This document shows, piece by piece, positions 20,941 to 29,690 of a stretch of DNA of 64,000 nt (the stretch's first letter is position 1; every line of letters begins with the position of its first letter). Below the pieces are notes generated by a model. That model saw only the letters and a list, made by a program, of their open reading frames with translations, searched no databases and was not told the DNA's origin. Source of the DNA: Rhynchopus euleeides (Eukaryota; Euglenozoa; Diplonemea; Diplonemida; Diplonemidae); contig OY723237.1 of the NCBI GenBank assembly GCA_963210315.1, forward strand, positions 62,001 to 126,000, written 5' to 3'. A program made the translations under genes and the position numbers.

Positions 20941-22200
20941 TACACGGTGGACTCCAGCGGCCCTAGCGGGAGTCTGGGAGCGGGAGTCTGAGCGGGTGTC
21001 AAAGACTCCCGCTAGCGGGAGTCCAGACTCCCGCTAGCGGGAGTCTATACTCCCGCTAGGGGGAGTCTGACTCCCCCTAGCGGGAGTCTTTTCACCTATT
21101 TTCATCCATTTTTCCCATGATATAGTTACAGTCTACTGGCGTGGGGGGTAAAATCATGGTGGAAGAGGGATGGGGAGGGGCTTGTTTTGCTTCTGTCAGT
21201 TTCCCCGGACTCTGGACTACCTACCTATCCTCCTGGTAGCGGCTACACCTGCGGAGGTGAGCGGTTAGAATTTGAGGTGTCAAAGTGCGGCCATCGCCTG
21301 TCGTAGTTGTGTTACACCTTGGGCAAGACAAGCCATCCTGCAGGCCTCATCTTCTTCGTCAGAACTGTCATCCCCCTCCTGCTGTGCGCGTTGGTCAAGC
21401 GTGCTCAAAGTCGCCTCGGATGACACGAATGGTGTGAAAGTCGCCCCCAGCGGGATTGGCATTTTGCACAAGCAGAGCGATAATTTGCGGTGTCCTTCGG
21501 GGAACCGGAACAGGAAGTAGGGCGCGCTGATGGGTTCAACGAAGTCCTGTGTGTTGCAGTGCACAAACCCCTTCTGCAGCTGTGTCAACTGTGTGCAAAG
21601 AACATACACAGCCAATCTATGAGCGTGTCGGGTGTGCAGACACGGACACAGGATGACTTCTCTATACCCGAGGATCCCGTCCTGCGACAGGTGCGCAACC
21701 TTCCAAGGCATGCCCGATGCGCGCCGCTTCTCTTCTGCCATTGCAAGATCTCTCTCGTAAGTTGCGGAGCTGGCGATTGTAACGGCATCTTTCTTGCGAT
21801 GTCCGTTCTCTGCTTCTTCAAATTCGTCGTTGTTCTGCAGAGGCACTGCATCTTCTGGAGCCCACCAATGATGGAGACTGTGTACGTAGGCATTGCGCGT
21901 TGATCCCTTTTCGGCATGCTCCATCAACCAGTGAAATATATGCCCTGAGATCCGAGCACGCAAGAAGGGAATCCGGGCTGACTCATCCTTGCATCCCCAG
22001 AAGCGCCAGGGGATGTCTGCATACCGGAAATGCATGAGGTCTGCAAGGGAGACAAAGAGGTAGCGGAACAAGCCCTGGTAGGTGTGTCCTGTGACAGGCA
22101 AGCACGACCTTCCGGAACTGAGCACCTGTCCCATGCTGCGACACATTCAGTGCAAGGTTTGTACAGGTCTTGTCGAATATTTTTTTGTTGTCTCATCCAG

Positions 22201-22861
22201 CAGGGGTGGAGCTTGAAATATGGGGTTGCGGGCTGGATCGGGTCAGATCGGGTCAGCCAATTTTTTCTTATGGGTTCCCCCCCGGTTCGTCTCAGAGATC
22301 AGTGCTCGGGCCCAGCCTCCCGCGAGGTACCGGAACCGATATGCAGCCCCGGACGCGCAAGGACTTGGTTACAAGACAAACACATGCCGTAGGGGGGGTC
22401 TGGGAGGCGGAGCTCCCAGCCGCCGGAGGCCACGGTAGTGAACATCTGTGACTTGCGGGCGTACGGATTCTGTGTGAGTTGGCTGCGTCCTCCTGAGGAT
22501 ACTGAGATTCCCTGATGTAAAGGGCTTGGGTACAAGACAGGCACATGCCACAGGGGGGTCTGGGGGGCGGAGCCCCCCAGCCACCGGAGGCCACGGTAGT
22601 AAACGTCTGTTGCACGGTACGGGTTGGGCAGCTTCATTTGTCCTCTATTGTGACTGTTTGAGGCCTGTGCTCATGTCGCTGGGGTCACTTTGCTCACGAA
22701 ACGCCTCCTGGTCACCTTGAGGCCCCAAGGCGAGGAGCCAACTTTTCCGGTTTCCCGAAAATCTATATTTTTTTTTCTTTTTACCCCTGACCTGATTTTT
22801 TGTGAGGGCCTGCAGAAAATCAGGTCAGCTGACCCGAAAAAACCCCCAAGCTCCACCCCTG
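22201..22861. mobile_element. Non-autonomous hAT-type element (661 bp)
   Basis: Perfect 15-bp terminal inverted repeats CAGGGGTGGAGCTTG. The 8-bp direct duplication TCATCCAG lies at 22193-22200 and 22862-22869. Both features are diagnostic for the hAT superfamily. Subterminal GGGTCAG/CTGACC motifs are also inverted. There is no transposase frame, and the interior holds two copies of the GC-hairpin repeat. It inserted into the coding region of element B. Confidence 0.92.
22396..22613 (+). repeat. GC-hairpin dispersed repeat, copies 2 and 3
   Basis: 22396-22448 (stem GGGAGGCGGAGCTCCC) and 22555-22613 (stem GGGGGGCGGAGCCCCCC) each continue into CGGAGGCCACGGTAGT. They are about 160 bp apart inside the hAT-type element and share the flank GGTTACAAGACA / GGGTACAAGACAGGCACATG. 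Confidence 0.8.
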
Positions 22862-23350
22862 TCATCCAGTACCCTGATCAGCCGCATGGCGAGCCCCTTG
22901 CAGTCATGGAGTGCTGGGGTGACGTAGCGGGCATTGGGAAGCACACCTGCCAAGAGGGAGGGGTAGCCAGCCTCTTTCATCTCAGAGAGAGTCAGGTGCG
23001 GGTATCGATGCACCTGTTGATACCAGCGTTCTTCTGGGATGTCGCACAGTGAGCATCGGTGCCCTCGCCCCCCGCATCGCCTCATTGTTGCCCACTGCTG
23101 ATCTATACTCCCGCTAGCGGGAGTTGGACTCCCCCTAGTTGAGACTCCCGAAAAGGGTTAAACCCGGTAGTGGTACCCTACCCCCGCTGGAGTCCACCGT
23201 GCAAGGCCGGATCAGCCCACGGGTGGGTTTGAGGAAGAAATCTGGGGGGGCAAATTTTGCTGCGACTTCCGGTTTCACCCGGCCGAACTCCAGCATCTAT
23301 CCAGACCCACGGTGCCAAGCCGTTCGCCCGTGTCGCGATCATTCGCGGCT

Positions 23351-23731
23351 TCAGGCTGCCCCCGACGACACGTTTGTATCCTGCACCTTGCCATACTTCG
23401 CCTCCACCTTGTATATGACGGAGAGCGCCCTCCTTCCGCATCGTTGCGACTTCCCTGACAGCGAACTTATCCATGTCAGGGAAGACATGGCGATGATTGC
23501 GTTGGCCACCTGGGTGCTGTGCTGGTGGAGCTCCTTGCTCAACACCGTTGCTAGGAGCCTTCTAATGGATCCCAGTGTCAGCACACTGCCCCCTTTTTTA
23601 ACAGGGAAGGCCGTGCAAAAATCATGCACAATGTTCGTCGCCTCCGCAGCCTCGGGACTCTCTGCGCTCTTCTTCTTCTTAATCGACTTTGCCGCCGGCT
23701 TCGCTGCCGGCTTCGTTGTCGTCTTCCCCAT
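23351..23731 (-). CDS. Small protein with histone-like Lys/Ala tail (126 aa), hypothetical
   Basis: It begins MGKTTTKPAAKPAAKSIKKK, then has a compact helical region (LTLGSIRRLLATVLSKEL, STQVANAIIAMSSLTW). The basic tail plus short helical body resembles core or linker histones in style, but I could not align it to H2A, H2B, H3 or H4. It lies between two copies of element B's right arm, so it may be cargo or an element gene. The opposite-strand frame is hydrophobic (LLLNRLCRRLRCRLRC-like) and is a shadow. Confidence 0.4.
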   Translation of the reverse strand: MGKTTTKPAAKPAAKSIKKKKSAESPEAAEATNIVHDFCTAFPVKKGGSVLTLGSIRRLLATVLSKELHQHSTQVANAIIAMSSLTWISSLSGKSQRCGRRALSVIYKVEAKYGKVQDTNVSSGAA

Positions 23732-23963
23732 TTTTGTGAATCAGGTCTGCGAGCTGGGATGGGTGGAAACGTCCGTTTCGTTTGGTGTGGCTGTACTTCA
23801 GTGACGAGTGCCACATTGCATAGGTATCATGGGAAAAATGAGTGAAAATAGGTGAAAAGACTCCCGCTAGCGGGAGTCTATACTCCCGCTAGCGGGAGTT
23901 GGACTCCCCCTAGTTGAGACTCCCGAAAAGGGTTACCCTACCCCCGCTGGAGTCCACCGTGTA

Positions 23964-25341
23964 CGGTCCGCGGCTCTCCGCCACACACAGCCGCCGAAAG
24001 ATGGTGTAGAAAATGAAAATGCCTCCGAGATTTACTGCATACACACCCCTCTTCCGATGCGACAATGCTGAACGGAGTTACGAGGCACAGCTTTCAGAAA
24101 CACTTCATGAGTCGCAAAACCCACCGATCATTCCCTCCCTTGATGAGCATGTCTGCTTGAAAAAGGTGAATTCTTGAATGGAAACGCTTCGCACTAAAAA
24201 CCGGTAATTTTTTCCAGCTAAAATCCAGACGTTCACTACTCCGGCGTAGAGGGCTCTGACCCCTCAGACCCCCATGAGCGTGTGCCCGTCTCGGAACCAA
24301 GTCCTTACGCTTGTTTATGCAGATCGGGGTAGGCGGAACAAAGATCCCGAAAGCTATTTTTTGGGCTTTCCTCGCGCACCTGAGGATGGCGCGAGCGGGA
24401 GAGGGGCCGTGGAAGGAACCCATTTGGTACAAGACCCAGACTGGGGAGGAGGGACTTGAGTACCATTGGGTACCATTTTTGGCTGGAAAAAAGCGGGGAT
24501 ATATGGGGGACTGGGCTGGGGGGGACCGGGGATTAAAAACACCCCTGGTATTTATTGGTGTAGACGAGTGCAGAACACACGGAGACCCACAGCACATCAC
24601 CAATACCCTCTGTGCGACCTCCCCTATATGCACACACTGCACACTGTAAGGCAACGTGATACCCTCGTCACGAGGCGCTCCCCCAGCCCACCACGACGTG
24701 CCACAAAAGCCCACCCCTCCCTCCTCCTCCTCTGCATCCCTCAGGGACAAACACGCTCAGAAGGGCAACCATCAACAGGAGCGTTGCGCCCATAGAAGGA
24801 AGCGGGGTCGGCGGAGGGTGGGGGTGAAAAGCCAAATTCGACGCATCTCACCAGCAGGACTTGAATGCCCGCGTGAGATATATCGTGGGGGAAGGGGGTT
24901 GCGACAGTGCTGCAGAGACCCCCGCCAATATTCGTGTGGGTTTGTTTTGCCGTGGTCTGTTTTGTGGGTCTTGTTGGGTAGGGTTGGGTCGGGTTGAGTT
25001 GGGTTGGGGGATAACGGAATGGGTTTCGAGCGGTGTAGGTCACGACGAGGAAGGCCTCCGAATCCGACGAGGAGGACGTTCGTTCTCCAGGATTCTGAGG
25101 GTTGTGTTGCTTCGTGCGAAGAGCCCGTAGGAGAGAAATGGAACAACACTATCGACACATGTCACGAACACGGAGGAATGGGGGAGGGGGGGGGAGAGGT
25201 TGTGGTGAAACGCAAACCCCGACCTGTGATGAGGTGAGATGTGGCTCTGCAATTACGGCACTGCCGTGTGCCGGAGACTCAAATAGAACCTGCCTTCTCC
25301 TGCTGTTCCATTTCCTCCTTCATTGCATGAGGCTACATATC
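23964..25341. other. No gene seen between foldback elements B and C
   Basis: Includes a degenerate GC-hairpin-like stretch near 24235-24290. Frames on both strands overlap and lack domains. Confidence 0.4.
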
Positions 25342-26170
25342 CACGGTGGGATCTTGTAAATTTTACATGTATAACTACAAGTATATACATGTATTATACA
25401 TGTACAATACTTGCATGTCAACTATTATACATGTATAATACATGTATATGCCTGAAATATACATGTAAAATACATGTATATCAAGAAAGCGCCCTATCAC
25501 TTCACAGCTACAACCGCTCTGATGAATTTCCTTTTGTTTGTTGCGTTGACGCTTCTACACACAAAACCCTGAACTGATCACACCCTGAGCCTGATGAAGG
25601 GTGGGGTTAGTGTATAGAGCACGTTTGGTTGCAGCTGTGGTGGGGCGCTTTCCGCTCACACGAGTGTGCTTAATAAAAATACAAGTATAATACTTGCATG
25701 TCAACTATTATACATGTATTTTTACTTGATATACATGTATTTTACATGTATATTTCAGGCATTTACATGTATTTTACATGTATAATACTTGTCATGCAAG
25801 TATTATACATGTAAAATACTTGCATGACAAGTAAAATACATGTATTTTACTTGCATGCAAGTATTTTACTTGTCATGCAAGTATTTTACATGTATAATAC
25901 TTGCATGACAAGTATTATACATGTAAAATACATGTAAATGCCTGAAATATACATGTAAAATACATGTATATCAAGTAAAAATACATGTATAATAGTTGAC
26001 ATGCAAGTATTATACTTGTATTTTTACTTGATATACATGTATTTTACATGTATATTTCAGGCATATACATGTATTATACATGTATAATAGTTGACATGCA
26101 AGTATTATACATGTATAATACATGTATATACTTGTAGTTATACATGTAAAATTTACAAGATCCCACCGTG
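25342..26170. mobile_element. Foldback/TIR element C (CACGGTGGG termini, TACATGTA / TTGCATGCAA palindromes)
   Basis: The left end CACGGTGGGATCTTGTAAAT continues into TTTACATGTATAA; the right end (26137-26170) is the exact inverse. Almost the whole element is made of ACATGTA, ATACATGTAT and CTTGCATGCAAG units, and it is strikingly AT-rich against its surroundings. A 2-bp TC flanks both ends. An R188 copy is inserted at 25486-25673. No coding capacity. Confidence 0.88.
25486..25673 (+). repeat. R188 repeat, copy 2, with an empty-site comparison
   Basis: The host element is palindromic, so an uninterrupted version of the target exists at 25953-26000 (GTATATCAAGTAAAAATACA). Comparing the two puts the insert exactly between CAAG and TAAAAA: 188 bp beginning AAAGCGCC and ending GTGTGCTTAA, with no target duplication beyond chance. 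Confidence 0.9.
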
Positions 26171-26508
26171 TCCCGACAACAGGGGGAGGGGGGGGGGGTA
26201 AAGGGAGATACATGCACGCACGAGACGTCCTTATGTCGATACTTCCTTGGCGCTCTGGAAGCACCATGGAAAATGGATGTAGACCAACACACGCCAGTGT
26301 ATTGAAGGAAATACTTTCCAAGCGTTGCAACACGACTAACACCACTCACTTCCTCCTGTGCTCCTCCACCTTTTCTGTACTTCAGGCAGGCAAGACACTT
26401 CGAAGGACGTTCCGGGGGGAAAGATCAGGTTGGGGGTTGGGCGAGAAAGAGAAAAAAAAGGTGGATGCGGTCCAGTGATATCGCTGGGCTCGTGCCCAAA
26501 ACTTTAAT

Positions 26509-26530
26509 AGGTAGGGCAGCTGCCCTACCT
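26509..26530. repeat. 22-bp perfect palindrome, copy 1
   Basis: AGGTAGGGCAG followed by CTGCCCTACCT. The same palindrome is at 28893-28914, next to a related 39-bp stem at 28836-28874 (CCTTGGTAGGGCAGGC ... GCCTGCCCTACCAAGG). Confidence 0.8.
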
Positions 26531-26532
26531 GG

Positions 26533-26719
26533 AAAGCGCCCTATCACTTCACAGCTACAACCGCTCTGATGAATTTCCTTTGTTTGTTGCGTTGACGCTT
26601 CTACACACAAAACCCTGAACTGATCACACCCTGAGCCTGATGAAGGGTGGGGTTAGTGTATAGAGCACGTTTGGTTGCAGCTGTGGTGGGGCGCTTTCCG
26701 CTCACACGAGTGTGCTTAA
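26533..26719 (+). repeat. R188 repeat, copy 3
   Basis: 187 bp, one T shorter than copy 2. Starts AAAGCGCCCTATCAC and ends GTGTGCTTAA, followed by TAAAGGGG. Inserted next to the 22-bp palindrome. Confidence 0.88.
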
Positions 26720-26763
26720 TAAAGGGGCAAAAAAAATTCGCGCGCTTCGCGCGCGAACGTGAG

Positions 26764-26848
26764 CGCTCGGCTAGTGGATCATCTGTGTTTCTCGTACCAC
26801 AGGCGCTCGGCTGGTGGACCATCCGTGTCTATCGTACCACAGGCGGTT
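26764..26848 (+). repeat. Two-unit ~43-bp direct repeat
   Basis: GCGCTCGGCTAGTGGATCAT with TCTCGTACCACAG (first unit) and GCGCTCGGCTGGTGGACCAT with TATCGTACCACAG (second unit). Confidence 0.7.
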
Positions 26849-26879
26849 CATGACATCCAGGAGCCAGCAGACCGCCCTC

Positions 26880-26934
26880 AGGGGGTCTGGGGGGCGGAGC
26901 CCCCCAGCCGCCGGAGGCCACGGTAGTGAACATA
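26880..26934 (+). repeat. GC-hairpin dispersed repeat, copy 4
   Basis: Same consensus as 22555-22613, with the full GGGGGGCGGAGCCCCCC stem. Confidence 0.8.
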
Positions 26935-26966
26935 TGTTCTCAGGCTGACATATCGTCCATGACATG

Positions 26967-28731
26967 TTACAGGGGGGGGTCAAATAAACGTACTTAGTAC
27001 TACTATTCGGCGAACGCGCGGGCCTAAATCGACCTCGCCAGAAAATTAATAAATAGTTTGCGAGCGAATAGACGTACTAAGTACGTCTATTCAACTTTTC
27101 CTAAAAACGCTGTTTGCAGGGGCTCTGCGGGGCTGTTTGGTCCACCAGGGGCGCGCTGGCCACTGCTGTCGTCCGTCTCTCACTTCTTCTGCCTTCCGGT
27201 CGAGTATCCGCTCTGTTCTCGTCCTACCACTCGCCCCTCATTTGGTTTCGTACCGTTTTGATTTGTATTGCCCCCCCCCCCCCTGGTTGACATTCTTGTT
27301 GAGTTAGTGAAAGCATACACAGTTCATCAGAGCTGTCAGCTTCACTGTCGGTGGTTGGTTGGTGCGTTGATGCTTAAAAAAAGATGTGAAAAAGACAAGC
27401 CACAACCAGCACGCCCCAACTTACTTCTTCTTCAAGTTCTTGGGCTTGCTGGGGCAAGTCTGCATGTTGTGCCCAGGCTTCCTACACCCTTTGCAGAGCC
27501 TGCGGTGTTTGTTGGGAGTCTGGGTGGTCGGGGACGCTGCGCGCTTCTTTTCGGAGGACTGGGAGGACTGGGAAGGCTGTGTCTGTGTGAGAGAGTTCAC
27601 ACGAACCGGCTTCGCCCATGCCAAGATGCTTGACTGTTGGGTTGGCTGAGACACAACTTTCTTTTGGGTGGACTGCTTCTCTGTGCTCTCTTTTGCCTTC
27701 CCGTCCAACCCAGGTTCAAGGTCCGCACCACCAGCCTCAGGGGATGTTTCTGTGCTTGGTGCGAAGGTGAGGTCCGGACAAAGGGAGCTCTTCACGAACC
27801 CGTCCTCCTCACCCGACACCTTCAGCACGTACCCCATATCCCGCAAGCGCTCGGCTACCAGCGTGCCCTGGCCCGGGCCAGTTGGTTGAAGGAAGGCCGG
27901 GGAGCGCATGGCGGTGGCCCATCCTCGAATATCTTGAACAGGAGGCATTCCATCAGCAGGAGGCACATGAAAGCATCGGACGTCATCATTATGTCGGACA
28001 CCAGCCGAAGCTATTGGCTCTGTTGGTGGATGGTGAAATCTGGGCAGTTGGATTGCGGGTTTGCGGGCGTGTGTTGATCAGTGCTGCACAACAGGAGAGA
28101 ATGTCAAACAACGTCAGGGAAGGGGGCTGCGGGGGGTGGGGGGTGGGCTCAGCTGGTCCTCGAAGGCTACATCTATGGTGAGGTGTGTCTGGGGCCATCC
28201 GTCCACATCTTCTCGTTGGTGGTAGGGACTGCGGACGCCGTAGATGAGGAGTCGTTTAATGCGCGCCGCTCTTCAGCAGTGATTTTGACGCCTCTGGACC
28301 CCAGGAGTTTGCGGGTTTCCGGGTTTGCGGTCTTCAGCAGTGGTTCTGATGCCTCTGGACCGCAGGAGTTTGCGGGTTCGCTGGTTTCCCGTCCGTATGT
28401 GTCTGAGGGGGGATGCCCCGATTCCCTTCGTCACGACATATCTTTGAGCGTAGGTCACTTCCCCCCTCTACGGACCCCGTGCACCCTGGTTCCCCTAAGT
28501 GGCACCAATAGACCCCGTTGTCCCCATTCCTTGCCCCAAAGTTTGCAGATTTGTGTGTCTCCAAAAAGAAAATCTCAAAAAAAACGAAAAATTTCCCCAA
28601 AAAAAAAGGGTGAAAAGTAAGTACTACTATTCAACGGCCCAACGTGCCCCAGAGCCCCAAAAAAATAAGTACTACTATTCGGCTAAGTACTACTATTCAA
28701 CTAAGTACGTTTATTTGACCCCCCCCTGTAA
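26967..28731. mobile_element. Mariner-like TIR element (about 1.77 kb)
   Basis: A perfect 31-bp inverted repeat begins TTACAGGGGGGGGTCAAATA (26967-26997) and is exactly mirrored at 28701-28731. TA immediately outside CAGGGGGGGG on both sides fits a Tc1/mariner-type TA duplication. Inside the ends, TAAGTACTACTATTC motifs are repeated (right arm: 28618, 28668 and 28684 region). No DDE transposase is visible; the only sizeable coding piece is a minus-strand CCHC frame. Confidence 0.75.
27421..27966 (-). CDS. CCHC zinc-knuckle protein fragment inside the mariner-like element
   Basis: The C-terminal CKGCRKPGHNMQTCP is a perfect CX2CX4HX4C zinc knuckle, followed by a Lys-rich end (PKNLKKK). Upstream is a Ser/Gln/Thr-rich linker and a short ordered part (RLRDMGYVLKVSGEED). 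The most N-terminal part (ADGMPPVQDIRGWATAMR) has a competing reading in the next frame (CLLLMECLLFKIFEDG), which suggests a frameshifted longer ancestor. Zinc knuckles of this kind terminate MULE/FAR1-like transposases and some Gag proteins. The carrier's TA and TIR type do not match either, so its origin is open. Confidence 0.5.
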   Translation of the reverse strand: MPPADGMPPVQDIRGWATAMRSPAFLQPTGPGQGTLVAERLRDMGYVLKVSGEEDGFVKSSLCPDLTFAPSTETSPEAGGADLEPGLDGKAKESTEKQSTQKKVVSQPTQQSSILAWAKPVRVNSLTQTQPSQSSQSSEKKRAASPTTQTPNKHRRLCKGCRKPGHNMQTCPSKPKNLKKK

Positions 28732-29375
28732 GCACAGACCAAATTCGGTGGGTCATTGGGTCGACAGTCCGGAATAGCCTTGCTACCGGGCCCCAGTGGG
28801 GCCCAGGGGGGCGGGGGCAGATCAGAAATAATATCCTTGGTAGGGCAGGCTGGTCAGGCCTGCCCTACCAAGGTTTCGGGCAGAAATTAAATAGGTAGGG
28901 CAGCTGCCCTACCTGCCTGACCAGGCGCGAGATCGCTGATGCGGTCAACAAACAAGTTTTGTTTCTTTTCTTTCGTGTGGTGAGTGGTGCATCGTGTAGG
29001 AAAGTACTTACGAAGAAAAATGTTTTGTTGACCGCTTCCACCAGAGCAAAAAATGGTGCCCCAGGTGCATGGGCGAAACTATGGGAAAAACTATGCGTCT
29101 GCAAATCAGTAAGGGGAGAGAAGAACCAGCGGGCCTTCGTCGATCGCGAGAACACCCCACACGCCTGCTGCGGGTGTGGTGTGTCCGGCATAGCAACGTT
29201 TCCTGCGTTGTTAGCACAACTCCAAAAGAAAGCAGGCGCATCTTTTACGAAAATAAAAATGAAAAACGGAAGGAAACGGCCGAAAATATAAGAGGAGAAG
29301 GGCAGCGTTAGCGAGCGGCGGAATACCAGGTCCCAGCATGAGCGAAAAATGTCATTCCAGTACAGCCGCTCTTTG
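28732..29375. other. Palindromes and AT-rich spacer, no confident gene
   Basis: 28836-28914 contains the two TAGGGCAG palindromes. 28985-29290 shares a loose pattern with 29840-30100 (CGAAGAAAAATGTTTTGTTG / CGAGAAAAAGTTTTTCGTTG, later GGCCGAAAATATAAGAGGAG / GGCCAAAATAAAAAGGAGCA), suggesting an old duplicated element that follows R188 copies. Confidence 0.45.
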
Positions 29376-29508
29376 CTCGTATTTTGTTTGTGGTCCGTTG
29401 ACGCTTCCACACACAAATGCCTCAACTCCTGTGATGGGGGAGGCTAGTGGTGTGCGGAGCACGTTTGGCTGTGGTGGTGTGACATTTTCTGCTCACAAGT
29501 GTGCGTAA
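29376..29508 (+). repeat. R188-related repeat, subfamily 2, second copy
   Basis: Nearly identical to 16046-16184 and immediately followed by an R188 copy at 29517. Confidence 0.75.
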
Positions 29509-29516
29509 GTTACTCA

Positions 29517-29690
29517 AAAGCGCCCTATCACTTCACAGCGACAACCGCTCAGATGAATTTCCTTTTGTTTGTTGCGTTGACGCTTCTACACACAAAACCC
29601 TGAACTGATCACACCCTGAGCCTGCTGAAGGGTGTGGATAGTGTAGAGAGCACGTTTGGTTGCAGCTGTGGTGGGTAAGCGCTTTCAACT
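29517..29690 (+). repeat. R188 repeat, copy 4 (3' end altered)
   Basis: Full 5' part and core, but the terminal GCTCACACGAGTGTGCTTA is missing after GCGCTTTC. A stray GAGTGTGCTTACTC lies at 29802-29815. Confidence 0.75.

Larger units (their letters stand above)
21280..23085 (-). pseudogene. Unidentified element-B gene, interrupted by a hAT-type insertion
   Basis: Minus-strand coding runs from about 23085 (CSLCDIPEERWYQQVHRYPH, KEAGYPSLLAGVLPNARYV, LHDCKGLAMRLIRVLD) to 22870. It is then cut by the inserted element and resumes at 22192. Removing the insert and one 8-bp duplicate continues the reading as ...RVLD-ETTKK. A frame change follows near 22170, since the next plausible stretch (DLYKPCTECVAAWDRCS) is in another frame, with another change before CLPVTGHTYQGLFRYLFVSL. 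The last 288 codons are open to 21280. CxxC pairs hint at zinc binding. I do not recognise the family; the location suggests a transposon gene. Confidence 0.55.
20943..23961. mobile_element. Foldback/TIR element B (CACGGTGG termini, GACTCCCGCTAGCGGGAGTC palindromes)
   Basis: The left arm 20943-21125 begins CACGGTGGACTCCAGCGG and carries about five copies of the palindrome ACTCCCGCTAGCGGGAGT. The right arm 23835-23961 is its inverse and ends CTGGAGTCCACCGTG. TA flanks both ends (20941-20942 and 23962-23963), a possible 2-bp target duplication. A second copy of the right arm ends at 23201, so the element has an internal arm duplication. The interior holds a disrupted minus-strand gene, a hAT insertion and a basic minus-strand frame. 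Confidence 0.8.

Noticed and set aside
24772-25158. Telomere-like GGGTTGGGTCGGGTTGAGTT tract near 24974-25010
   Set aside because: Only a short irregular GGGTT(N) stretch, not a regular telomeric repeat; internal and degenerate.
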